A DNA stretch of 64,000 nt from Engelhardtia mirabilis (lineage in GTDB: Bacteria > Planctomycetota > UBA1135 > GCA-002686595). The notes under the pieces were generated by a model. The model was given only the letters and a program-made list of their open reading frames with translations. It did not search any database and had not been told where the DNA came from. Positions 35,909-44,405 of this stretch are shown here, in pieces (the stretch's first letter is position 1; every line of letters starts with the position of its first letter). Made by a program: the position numbers and the translations under genes. The stretch covers positions 3,038,001 to 3,102,000 of the forward strand of contig CP036296.1 in assembly GCA_007751255.1 (NCBI GenBank). Reading direction: 5' to 3'.

Positions 35909-38515
35909 ATGAGCCTCGATCAAGACCCCGAGTTCCACCGGCCCCTGGGCGTACCCCGAACCCCCCCCGTGGGCGCGGGCGCCGGTCCCGGCGCGTCCCC
36001 CTCGGTCACGCCCCGGCCCGACCGGGGTGGGCCACGGAGGGCGCGGCGCGTGCACGGGGTCGACCGCATCGTCGACGCGCTCAAGGCAGATCCGGAGCTG
36101 CGCGATCGCTTCCTGCACTGGCACGAGGCTCCGCCCAGACCGGCTCTCGTGCAGGACCTGCCCGCCAGCTTGGATCCGCGGCTGGTCGCGATGCTGCGCG
36201 CCCAGGGCTTCGATGGCCTCTACGCCCACCAGGCGCGCGCGATCGAGTTGGCCCTGGCCGGTGAGGACGTGCTCGTCGCGACGCCGACCGCGTCGGGCAA
36301 GACCCTGGCCTACAGCTTGCCGGTCTTGCAGCGCATGCTTGAAACCGGCGGCCGCGCGCGCTCCCTTTGGTTGTTCCCCACCAAGGCCCTGTCCCAGGAC
36401 CAGTCGGCCGCGCTGAACGCGCGCATCGAAGGCTTGGCCGCGACTTGCGCCAGCGAGGGCGGCGAGCCCTTGGACTGGCACTCGTTCACCTACGACGGCG
36501 ACACGCCGCCGAGCGTTCGGCGCACCCTGCGCGATCGCGGCAACGTGATCCTGACCAACCCCTGGATGCTGCACCAGGGCATCCTGCCCAACCACGGCAA
36601 GTGGTCGGAGCTGTTCCGCGACCTGGCCTTCGTTGTGATCGACGAGGTGCACACGCTCTCGGGCGTGTTCGGCTCGTCCGTGGCCAACGTTCTGCGGCGG
36701 CTCGTGCGATTGGCACGCTTCTACGGTTCCGATCCGAAGTTCCTGCTCTCCTCGGCCACGATCCCCGAGCCCGCGGCCCACGCGCGGGCGTTGATCGGAC
36801 GCGACGTGCAGGTGGTCGACCAGGACGGGTCGCCCGCCGGTCGCCGCATCTTCGGCGTCTACGATCCGCCGCTGGTCAATCCGGTGGCGGGGCTACGAGC
36901 CAGCGCGCTCGAAGAGGCTCGCCGCCTGGCGGCCCACGTCTGCGGGCCGAAGCACCAGACGATCTTCTTCTGCAACCGGCGCACGGCGGTCGAGGTCCTG
37001 ACGCGCTACCTGAAGGAGGGTGCGTCGCGCATGGGCCTCTCGCCGGACGAGGTGCGCGGCTATCGCGGGGGCTACCTGCCCAACCTGCGCCGCGAGATCG
37101 AGACGGGCCTGCGCGACGGCAGCGTGAAGGTCGTGGTGACCACCAACGCCCTGGAGCTGGGCGTCGACGTGGGGGCCCTCGACGTGGCCGTGTTGGTGGG
37201 CTATCCCGGCAGCCAGGCATCCTTCTGGCAGCGCGCCGGGCGCGTCGGTCGACGGGCCGGGGCCAGCCTGTGCGTGATGATCGCGCGCTCGGACCCGGTG
37301 GATCAGTTCCTGGCCCAACACCCCGATTGGCTCTTCGCCGCGCCCAAGGAGCGCCTCGGGGTGGACCCCGACAACCTGGTGCTCTTGTCCGAGCAGCTCA
37401 AGTGCGCGGCGTTCGAGCTGCCCTTTAGGGCCCAGGACGACAGCGGCGGCGGCGAACCGACGGTGGGCGACTTCGGCGACAGCCCGCACCTGGTGGACGT
37501 GCTCGACTACCTGGCCGAGGAGGCCGGCTTCCTGCACCGGCGCGGCGATGCCTGGTACTGGATGGCCGACGCCTACCCGGCCCAGGACGTCTCCCTGGCC
37601 GGCGGCGAGCCCGACAACGTGCTGGTGATCGACCTCGAGACCCAGAAAGCGATCGGTGAGGTCGACCGCGAAGGCTCGATCACCACGGTGCACGAGGGGG
37701 CCATCTACCAGGTCGAGGGCGAGACCTGGAAGGTGGAGCGCTTCGACTACGCCGGGCGGCGGGCCTACGTGCGCCAGACCGTCAGCGACTACTACACCGA
37801 CGCCCAGACCGACACGGAGGTGCGCGTGCTGCGCCTGGAGGAGCGGCGCGCGCGCGTGCTGGAAGGCACCGACACGGAGGACGCGTCGCTGTTCCGCGGC
37901 GAGGTGCACGTCACGACCCTGGCCACGCTCTACAAGAAGATCCGCTTCTACACCCTCGAGAACGTGGGCGCCGAGGACATCCACCTGCCGGCCGAGGAGC
38001 TGGACACCGAGGCCTTCGTGCTGACGCTCTCGGAGGAGACCGCGGCGACGCTCGAGTTGCACCAGGGCAGTCGCGGGGCCGCGTGGTCAGCGGTGGGGGG
38101 CCTGTTGCGGCGTGTGGCGCCCCTGTTCCTGCGTTGCCAACCGGCGGACCTGGGGCTCTCCTCGCAAGTCAAGAGCGGCCACTTCAACCGGCCAGCGCTG
38201 TTCCTCTACGACCGCGTCCAGGGCGGCGTGGGCTTGTCGGCGCTGCTCTTCAACCACGCGCGCGAGTTGATCGGCGCGGCCCTCGAAGTGGTCGAACGCT
38301 GCGCCTGCCTGAGCGGCTGTCCGGCCTGCGTCGGTCCGACCCAGGAGGCGGGGGTGTTGGGCAAGGAGACCGCGCTGGCGATCCTGCGACACTTGCACGG
38401 GGGCGCCGGCTTCGAGCCGGCCGAGATCGGCGAGGACGAGGTCGTGCACGCGCCGGACGACGGCGAGACGTTGGCGAGCGGCGGCGAGAAGGCGGCCGCG
38501 GAGAGCTCGGGGTGA
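35909..38515 (+). CDS. mrfA: MrfA/YprA-type DEAD/DEAH helicase with DUF1998 zinc domain
   Basis: 868 residues. Helicase motifs: Walker A ATPTASGKT (124-132), DEVH in VVIDEVHTLSG, SAT in LLSSATIPEP, and motif VI QRAGRVGRRAG. EQLKCAAFELPF is typical of the YprA/Hrq1 group. The C-terminal DUF1998 (MZB) domain ends with the zinc cluster CACLSGCPAC (Cys798, 800, 804, 807; C-x-C-x3-C-x2-C), as in Bacillus MrfA, a 3'-to-5' helicase that repairs mitomycin adducts with the exonuclease MrfB. The next gene is the MrfB homologue, overlapping by 4 bases, which strengthens the call. The start at 35909 gives a normal N-terminus; upstream in-frame codons run into the promoter. Confidence 0.93.
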   Translation: MSLDQDPEFHRPLGVPRTPPVGAGAGPGASPSVTPRPDRGGPRRARRVHGVDRIVDALKADPELRDRFLHWHEAPPRPALVQDLPASLDPRLVAMLRAQGFDGLYAHQARAIELALAGEDVLVATPTASGKTLAYSLPVLQRMLETGGRARSLWLFPTKALSQDQSAALNARIEGLAATCASEGGEPLDWHSFTYDGDTPPSVRRTLRDRGNVILTNPWMLHQGILPNHGKWSELFRDLAFVVIDEVHTLSGVFGSSVANVLRRLVRLARFYGSDPKFLLSSATIPEPAAHARALIGRDVQVVDQDGSPAGRRIFGVYDPPLVNPVAGLRASALEEARRLAAHVCGPKHQTIFFCNRRTAVEVLTRYLKEGASRMGLSPDEVRGYRGGYLPNLRREIETGLRDGSVKVVVTTNALELGVDVGALDVAVLVGYPGSQASFWQRAGRVGRRAGASLCVMIARSDPVDQFLAQHPDWLFAAPKERLGVDPDNLVLLSEQLKCAAFELPFRAQDDSGGGEPTVGDFGDSPHLVDVLDYLAEEAGFLHRRGDAWYWMADAYPAQDVSLAGGEPDNVLVIDLETQKAIGEVDREGSITTVHEGAIYQVEGETWKVERFDYAGRRAYVRQTVSDYYTDAQTDTEVRVLRLEERRARVLEGTDTEDASLFRGEVHVTTLATLYKKIRFYTLENVGAEDIHLPAEELDTEAFVLTLSEETAATLELHQGSRGAAWSAVGGLLRRVAPLFLRCQPADLGLSSQVKSGHFNRPALFLYDRVQGGVGLSALLFNHARELIGAALEVVERCACLSGCPACVGPTQEAGVLGKETALAILRHLHGGAGFEPAEIGEDEVVHAPDDGETLASGGEKAAAESSG

Positions 38516-40182
38516 GCGGCGGGGACTTCCGCGCGAAGCTCCGCCGGCTGCGGCGCGAGGAGCCGGCGCAAGCCGCGGCGGGGGGCCCCGGGGCCGCCGA
38601 GGCGAGCGCGGTCGGAGCGCCCGACCCGGGCACCGGGGGCGAGCCGACCGGCGACCGAGCAACACCTGTCGCGGACCCGGGGCTTGGCGGGGCCCTGGAC
38701 GGGGCGGAGGGCACGGAGGTCGAACAGGCTGCCGGAGGGACCGCCGAGCGGGCGGAGCTTGTCGTCCGCTCGGACTCCACCGACGAACGAGTCCCTGCGG
38801 TTTCGCCCCGGCTGGTGGTGCCCACCGGACCGGCGCCGCGCGGAGAGCTGCCATCCTGGCTCCGCTCCCATCTGGGCCGTGGCGCTCGACCGATCTCGTC
38901 GGGTGGATCCATCGATCCACCTGCGGGTCTGGAGCCCGTGCTCGTGGACGGCGTGCCCTCGCGCGCCGTCGCGCGCACCACTCGCTTCGAACCGGATCAC
39001 CGCCACGGCGCCTGGCGCTTGGAGGCCGTGCACGGGGCCGACTGCGCGTGCCTGTCCTTCGTTGCGCGGGATCCGGCGGTGGCCGAGTTCGACAGCTCGC
39101 GGGCCGTCTTCCTCGACATCGAGACCACCGGCCTGTCCGGCGGCGCGGGGACCTACCCGTACCTGGTGGCCCTGGGGTCGTTCGCCGAGGACGGGCGCTT
39201 CGAGCTGTGGCAAGGCTTCCTGCGCGAGCCGGACGAGGAGCGCGACCTGCTGCGGGAGGTAGCCCGGCGCGTGGCCTCGGCGGGCCAACTCGTGACCTTC
39301 TTCGGCAAGTCCTTCGACCGCCACCGGCTCGAGGACAAGATGCGCCTGCACGGGGTGGCGGCGCCCTTCGAGTCCGTGTTGCACCTGGACCTCTACCACC
39401 CTTGCCGACGCCTGTACCGCGAGGGCTTCGTCGACGGTCGTCTGCAGACCATGGAGCGCGGTCTGTGCGGCTTCGAGCGCGTCGACGACCTGCCCGGCTC
39501 GATGGCCCCCGCGGCCTGGTTCGACTTCATCGGGGGCCGGCCGCACCAGTTGGAGCGGGTCTTCGACCACAACCGCGACGACGTGTTGTCGCTCGTGACC
39601 CTGACCGCGCACCTGGGCCGGACCGTGCTCGAGCGCGACGCCGACGGCGGTGAACTCGAGGGCTGCTCCCTGGCCCGCGCGAGGGGGATGGGCAAGCTGG
39701 CCGGCGCCGCCGGTGAACGCGCGGCTGAGTTGCAGTGGGTCGAGCGCGCCCTCGAGCGGCTCGAGCACACGCGCGGCGACCGCGATCATGCGCGGCGGGA
39801 GCACCTGCTCTGGCGCGCCGCGACCATCGAGCGTCTAGGGGACCGCGCGCGAGCCTTGGAGCTCCTGGTCGAGCTGGCCCAGGAACGACTGGACGCGAAC
39901 GCCGCCCACGCCTGGGCGCGGGCCTCGAAGCTGCTCGAGCACCACGCCCGCGACTTCGACGGCGCCGTGGAGGCCTGCGATCGGGCCTCGAGCTTGGCGG
40001 CGAGGACGCTGCTTGGTCGTGAACGGCGAATGCTCGAAGCCGAAGTGAGCAAGCGTCGCGCCCGCCTGGAGCAGCGGCAGGCCGATCCTCGTGCGAACAG
40101 CACTCGCGCGGATGGACCTGGCCCGGATAGCCGTCGAACCGACGAACCTCGGCCAGCCGATTCGGAACCCGCGCCGAACTGA
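38512..40182 (+). CDS. mrfB: MrfB/YprB-type DEDD exonuclease with TPR-like tail
   Basis: 556 residues from GTG at 38512, overlapping the mrfA stop (GTGA). Residues 1-110 are disordered and Gly/Ala/Glu-rich. Residues ~195-370 are an RNase H-like 3'-5' exonuclease: VFLDIETTGLSGG gives Asp202 and Glu204, FFGKSFDRHRLEDK gives Asp269, and VFDHNRDDVLSLV gives His353 and Asp356/357. This matches YprB, renamed MrfB in Bacillus, which trims DNA at mitomycin lesions. Residues ~400-530 are helical repeats (RRALELLVELAQERL style), like the TPR-type end of MrfB. The pair gives this organism a UvrABC-independent route for mitomycin-type lesions. Confidence 0.9.
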   Translation: MSGGDFRAKLRRLRREEPAQAAAGGPGAAEASAVGAPDPGTGGEPTGDRATPVADPGLGGALDGAEGTEVEQAAGGTAERAELVVRSDSTDERVPAVSPRLVVPTGPAPRGELPSWLRSHLGRGARPISSGGSIDPPAGLEPVLVDGVPSRAVARTTRFEPDHRHGAWRLEAVHGADCACLSFVARDPAVAEFDSSRAVFLDIETTGLSGGAGTYPYLVALGSFAEDGRFELWQGFLREPDEERDLLREVARRVASAGQLVTFFGKSFDRHRLEDKMRLHGVAAPFESVLHLDLYHPCRRLYREGFVDGRLQTMERGLCGFERVDDLPGSMAPAAWFDFIGGRPHQLERVFDHNRDDVLSLVTLTAHLGRTVLERDADGGELEGCSLARARGMGKLAGAAGERAAELQWVERALERLEHTRGDRDHARREHLLWRAATIERLGDRARALELLVELAQERLDANAAHAWARASKLLEHHARDFDGAVEACDRASSLAARTLLGRERRMLEAEVSKRRARLEQRQADPRANSTRADGPGPDSRRTDEPRPADSEPAPN

Positions 40183-40273
40183 CGCGGCGGTCCCTCGTTC
40201 CGACAGCGGACTCGATCAAGTCGAGTAGCGCTCAGCAGCTCGCCCCCGTGCGCCGCGGCGCGAACCCACCGGG

Positions 40274-42826
40274 CTACTCGTACTGCAAGCTGGCTTCGGT
40301 CGTCGTGCCTGCCACGACCTCGAAGGTCGTCGAGAGACGAGTGGGCTCCCTGCTCAGCCGTGCGGTGTAGGTCCCCGGGGCGATCGGACCCAGGTTGATC
40401 GACCAATCGCCTTCGAGGGTGCGATCGTCAGCTCGCGGGGTCAGCCAAGTGAAGAAGCTCCGAGGTGCGTCCGTGTCCGACGAACGGATCGCGAGCGGGG
40501 CCGGCTCGCCTTCCGCCAGCGTCGATTCCGCGGGAACGTGGACCGTCAGTGCGCCCGTCTCGAAGTCGAGCTCCTCGTCGAGCGCTCCACGTACCTCGAA
40601 CTCGCGCGAGACTCCGACCGACAACCCGCGGCCGTTGCGCAGGTCGAAGCGCAGTCGCGAGCCGTCTTTGACCCAAGCCACGCAGCGGCCGTTCGCATCG
40701 GTCTTGCCGAGCTCGTCGGCGGCACTCTCGCCCTCGATCTGCTGCAACCTCCACACCCCGAATCCGGCCGCCGGCTCGCCATCCACACGCACGGCCAGGC
40801 GGGCTTCGACCGTGGCGCCGGCCGTCAGGTCGACGAGTAGCTCGCGTCGCTCTTGCGGTCCCAGGTCCACGCGCTCGCGGTAATTCTCGTCGAGGACGCC
40901 AGGCGCGGCGTGCACCCACAAGTGGTAGCGACCCGGGCGCAGCCCGGTGAACTCGAAGCGGCCCGCCGGGTCCGTCTCGGTGAAGGGCTCGTCATCGGGG
41001 TAGTTCTCGCTCCCCAGGCCGACCCGCAGACCCTCGGCGGAGTGTCCCGTCGCCACCACGATCGTTCCGCCCAGGGCGGCGCCCGGGGAGCTGGGTACGT
41101 CACCGAGATCGAGCACGTCGCCCCGCGAGATTTCGAGCAACTCGACCCAGGTGGTGGGGGCGCCGGGCCCCCGCAGCTCGAGCTCCCAGGTGCCTGCCGC
41201 GAGCCCTTCGACCTCGAAGGTCCCGTCCGCGCTGCCGCGCAGGCTGCGCTCGCTGCCTTGGACGTCCCCGAGATCGCGCCGGGTGTCCGCTTCGAAGATG
41301 TCGTAGCGATCCTCGGGTGCACCGGGGACCTTCGGGATGCGGTCAGCGCGCACCGAGACCATCGGGTGGGGAACCGGCCGACCTTCGTGCACGAAACGTC
41401 CGCGAATCCCGCTCTGCCGCTCGAGTTGCACGACCAAGTGGCCCGCGGCATCGGCTCGATCGAAGGTTCCCCGCTGGAGCACGAAGCCTGGAGCGAAGAC
41501 GGTGAAGTCGTCGACCTCCGGATCGGCCTGGACCTGGGCCGATCCGCCTGGATGGGGGACCACGGCCGCGGGCGTCCCGAAGACGCTCGAGTGAATCGTC
41601 CCTCCGCTTGTGGTGCGGACCTGGATCACCCTCAGCCCGAATTCTTCGACTGCCTGCCCCTCCGCGTCCTGCACCGAGATGCGGAAGCTCGGCTTGTCGG
41701 CAACGACGAGCTCGACCTCGCGAGCGCCGGGCGGGAACTCCTGCCAACGGCCGTCCCACATCGGCGGGGTCTGGTCCGGTCTACCGGCAGTCAGGCCGTA
41801 CCGGCGGTCGACGAGCAGCGACACCTCGAAATGCCCCTGGTCGTCGGCTTCAGCGCTGATCGAGTACCCGCCCCGTTCGGGCACGCCCCAGACCTGGGCC
41901 GCGGCGATCGGCCTGCCCGAGGCGTCGACGACCCGCCCGGCGATCGTCGGCGCGATCTCGAGCACGATGGTCGGTTGCTCACAAGTTCTTCCCGGTTGCA
42001 CCTCGACGGACTCGAACTCACGGGTGAGGAAGCCCTCGCAATCCGCGCTCAAGACATGGGATCCGCCGGGCAGGTGCTCGAGGACGAAGGAGCCATCCGG
42101 GCCGGAGCGAACCCGTTGCCCTCGGCCGGGCCCAGCCACACCGATCCGCGCTGCCTCGACCGGCGCGCCGTCGGGCCCCACGACGAGGCCGTGCAACAAG
42201 CCGCACTCGGCCAACTCGATCCGACCCAGGTCGTTCTCGCCCGCCTGCAGCGGGGGCTCGTTGCGCCCCCCCGCGCGCCCGAAGTCCCGTCGTAACTGCG
42301 CGCGCATGGGCGGCGATGCGGCCGTGAGGGCGACCCAACTGGACGTCGGGAGGATCGTCCCGAGGGCAAAGCGACCCTCGGCGTCCGTCTCCGCCACCAG
42401 GGGCTGGTCCGGGTCGAACCCGGCCGGCGGCGTGAGGTGCCAGGGCTCGCCCACGGACTCCAGGCGCAACTCGATCCCCTCCAGGCCTTGACCGAACTCA
42501 TCGATGAGCTGGCCGCGCAGGCTGAACCGCGGGAGGTCGTCCGGGGTCGCGGCGACCCCATCGTCCTCGCCCGAGAAGGACTGGTCTCCCACGACGACCG
42601 TCCGCTCGACCAGAGCACCGACCGGCGCCTCCAACTCGACGGACGGCGCGGAGGGAGCCGAGAGCCTCGCCGGCCCCACCCCCGGCTGCTCGGGAGCCGC
42701 CGTTTCACGCTCCGCGGCCGAGCTCCCCAGGTTCGAGATGACGGCGACCACCAGCACGGCGAGGATCGCCAGAACCACAAGCAAGGCTGGCCGGATCGAG
42801 CCGGCGCGGGAATCGTCGGTGGACAT
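40274..42826 (-). CDS. Membrane-anchored multi-domain carboxypeptidase-regulatory-like protein
   Basis: 850 residues from ATG at 42826. One helix (PALLVVLAILAVLVVAVISN, about 13-32) anchors it; the frame stays open to 43231 but that part is antisense to purN. At least six regulatory-like beta domains follow: LRGQLIDEFGQGLEGIELRL with DAEGRFALGT, LLHGLVVGPDGAPVEAARIG with GPDGSFVLEHLPG, IAGRVVDASGRPIAAAQVWG with DDQGHFEVS, and further copies with DGTFEVEGLAAG and DPAGRFEFTGLRPG. No catalytic residues are apparent. It is the third protein of this style in the window and the longest; role unknown, probably envelope structure or adhesion. Confidence 0.75.
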   Translation of the reverse strand: MSTDDSRAGSIRPALLVVLAILAVLVVAVISNLGSSAAERETAAPEQPGVGPARLSAPSAPSVELEAPVGALVERTVVVGDQSFSGEDDGVAATPDDLPRFSLRGQLIDEFGQGLEGIELRLESVGEPWHLTPPAGFDPDQPLVAETDAEGRFALGTILPTSSWVALTAASPPMRAQLRRDFGRAGGRNEPPLQAGENDLGRIELAECGLLHGLVVGPDGAPVEAARIGVAGPGRGQRVRSGPDGSFVLEHLPGGSHVLSADCEGFLTREFESVEVQPGRTCEQPTIVLEIAPTIAGRVVDASGRPIAAAQVWGVPERGGYSISAEADDQGHFEVSLLVDRRYGLTAGRPDQTPPMWDGRWQEFPPGAREVELVVADKPSFRISVQDAEGQAVEEFGLRVIQVRTTSGGTIHSSVFGTPAAVVPHPGGSAQVQADPEVDDFTVFAPGFVLQRGTFDRADAAGHLVVQLERQSGIRGRFVHEGRPVPHPMVSVRADRIPKVPGAPEDRYDIFEADTRRDLGDVQGSERSLRGSADGTFEVEGLAAGTWELELRGPGAPTTWVELLEISRGDVLDLGDVPSSPGAALGGTIVVATGHSAEGLRVGLGSENYPDDEPFTETDPAGRFEFTGLRPGRYHLWVHAAPGVLDENYRERVDLGPQERRELLVDLTAGATVEARLAVRVDGEPAAGFGVWRLQQIEGESAADELGKTDANGRCVAWVKDGSRLRFDLRNGRGLSVGVSREFEVRGALDEELDFETGALTVHVPAESTLAEGEPAPLAIRSSDTDAPRSFFTWLTPRADDRTLEGDWSINLGPIAPGTYTARLSREPTRLSTTFEVVAGTTTEASLQYE

Positions 42827-42906
42827 GGGATCGATCATGCCTCGGTCGTGGATCCTCCAGATCCTTCGGAGCCTCCAGTGACAGACCCGTGACAACTCGG
42901 GCTGCG

Positions 42907-43530
42907 TCAGCCATCGCCGCGCACGACGCGGCCGGCGACGAAACGCACCTCGCCTGCCAGGTGCTGGCGTAGGGCTTCGGGGAGGGCGATGCACTCCTCG
43001 TCGAAGACGCGGCCGGCCAGGCTGTGGACGTCGTCGTCGGGGCGCACGTCGACTCGGCGTTGCAGGATGATCGGGCCGGCGTCGAAGACGTTGTCGACGT
43101 AGTGCACCGTGCAGCCGGTCACGGCGTCGCCCGCTTCGAGCACCGAGCGGTGCACGTGGTCGCCCCAGAAGCCCTTGCCGCCGTGGGCCGGCAGGAGAGA
43201 CGGGTGGATGTTGAGTACGCGGCCCAGCCAACCCGCGGGGATCGGGAGGTGTCGCAGGAAGCCCGCCAGCACCACCGTTCCGCAGGCCGCGGCCTCGACC
43301 GCGTCGAAGACCTGTGCCGAGAAGTCCTCGGGGCCGTCGCAGTCGCGGGGTCGGATGACCTGGGTCGGGACGCTCGCCGCCTCGGCGATCTCGAGCCCGC
43401 GGAGCTTGCCCCGGTCGGCCACGACCAGGCCGACCTCGGCGTCCAGCTCACCGGCCGCGCACACCCGCAGCAGGTTCTCGAGGCTGCGACCGGTGCCCGA
43501 GATCAGCACCGCGATGCGCGAGGGACTCAC
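42907..43530 (-). CDS. purN: Phosphoribosylglycinamide formyltransferase 1
   Basis: 207 residues from GTG at 43530, overlapping the upstream PNP-like stop (GTGA). It transfers the formyl group from 10-formyl-THF to GAR in purine synthesis. SGTGRSLENLL is the phosphate-binding loop. LNIHPSLLPAHGGKGFWG contains catalytic Asn107 and His109, and VDNVFDAGPII holds the third catalytic residue, Asp150. The GTGRS loop replaces the usual GxGSN, a mild change. The rest is standard. Being last in an overlapping chain with a kinase and a nucleoside phosphorylase-like gene, it should be translationally coupled to them. Confidence 0.95.
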   Translation of the reverse strand: MSPSRIAVLISGTGRSLENLLRVCAAGELDAEVGLVVADRGKLRGLEIAEAASVPTQVIRPRDCDGPEDFSAQVFDAVEAAACGTVVLAGFLRHLPIPAGWLGRVLNIHPSLLPAHGGKGFWGDHVHRSVLEAGDAVTGCTVHYVDNVFDAGPIILQRRVDVRPDDDVHSLAGRVFDEECIALPEALRQHLAGEVRFVAGRVVRGDG

Positions 43531-44405
43531 GAGCGGCGCGGGCGCGGCGTGCCGAGCCCCTCGTCGTGGTCGGTCTGGCGAGCGATCGGGCCGGCCAGGT
43601 GCACGATCAGCTCCTCGATGGCGGGGGCGCTGCGCTCGGCGCGCTCGAGGATACGCCGCAAGTCCACGCGCTCCTCGGCGGAGGCGGCCAGGGCCACGAT
43701 GGCGACGCTGGAGAGGCCGGCGTGGGCGGCAGCGATGTAGGGCCAGGCGGCCGATTGCACCGCGACGTCGGCACCGGCCTTGGCGAAGTAGCGACACTCC
43801 GCGGGGGTGTCGAGGCTCGGGCCGGCGGTGCAGGCCACCACGGCTTCGCGCGCTTCGATGCCGTTCTCGGTGCAGACCTCCAGGGCGGCGTGGCGCAGCT
43901 CGCGGTCGTGGACCGTGGTCTGGTCGGGGAACAGGGGGCCGAGGGTCGTGGTGCCGAGGCCGGTCAGGGGCGAGCGGCCCGAGAGGTTGATGTGGTCGCT
44001 GGCGAGGGCCAGGCCACTGGCCCGGGCTGCGGCGCCGGTGCCGAGGGCGACTCCGGCCGAGACGTGGACCATGACCTGCGCGCCGCAGGCGGCCGCGAGC
44101 CAGACGGGCAGGGCCCGGCGCCAGTCCGGGCCGCCGTCGTCGAGCGCTTCGCCCGACAGGTCGTCGAGGACCCAGACCGGGAGCGGTCCCAAGCGGCCCG
44201 CGACCAGGGTGGTCGTGGTCCAGGGCGCCGGAACGCCGTCCAGCTCCGCCAGGGGCACGCTGGTCGAGGCGGAGCAGCGCTCGGGCAAGAGGCCCACGCC
44301 GGTCGCCATCAGGAGCAGCGCGCGCGGCGCCGGAACGTCGTGTTCGTCGAGCTGCGCGCGCAGTCGTTCGACACTGTCGTCGAGGTTCGGCGGGCTGGCG
44401 ATCAA
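43527..44405 (-). CDS. Purine nucleoside phosphorylase-like protein with altered active site
   Basis: 292 residues from TTG at 44405, which overlaps the kinase stop (TTGA) behind a GAGGA ribosome-site-like stretch. The PNP fold is shown by ATGVGLLPERC (for GSGLGxLxD), the hallmark LASDHINLSGRSPLTGLG, and GPSLDTPAECRYFAKAGADV with the conserved Glu. Key residues differ from trimeric PNPs: the phosphate-binding His is missing (GRLGPLPVW for GRFHxYEG), VGMST is replaced by AVQSA, and the base-binding Asn (ITN) is an Ala. It may have another substrate (MTAP-like) or reduced activity. The purN neighbour fits a purine role. Confidence 0.72.
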   Translation of the reverse strand: MIASPPNLDDSVERLRAQLDEHDVPAPRALLLMATGVGLLPERCSASTSVPLAELDGVPAPWTTTTLVAGRLGPLPVWVLDDLSGEALDDGGPDWRRALPVWLAAACGAQVMVHVSAGVALGTGAAARASGLALASDHINLSGRSPLTGLGTTTLGPLFPDQTTVHDRELRHAALEVCTENGIEAREAVVACTAGPSLDTPAECRYFAKAGADVAVQSAAWPYIAAAHAGLSSVAIVALAASAEERVDLRRILERAERSAPAIEELIVHLAGPIARQTDHDEGLGTPRPRRS

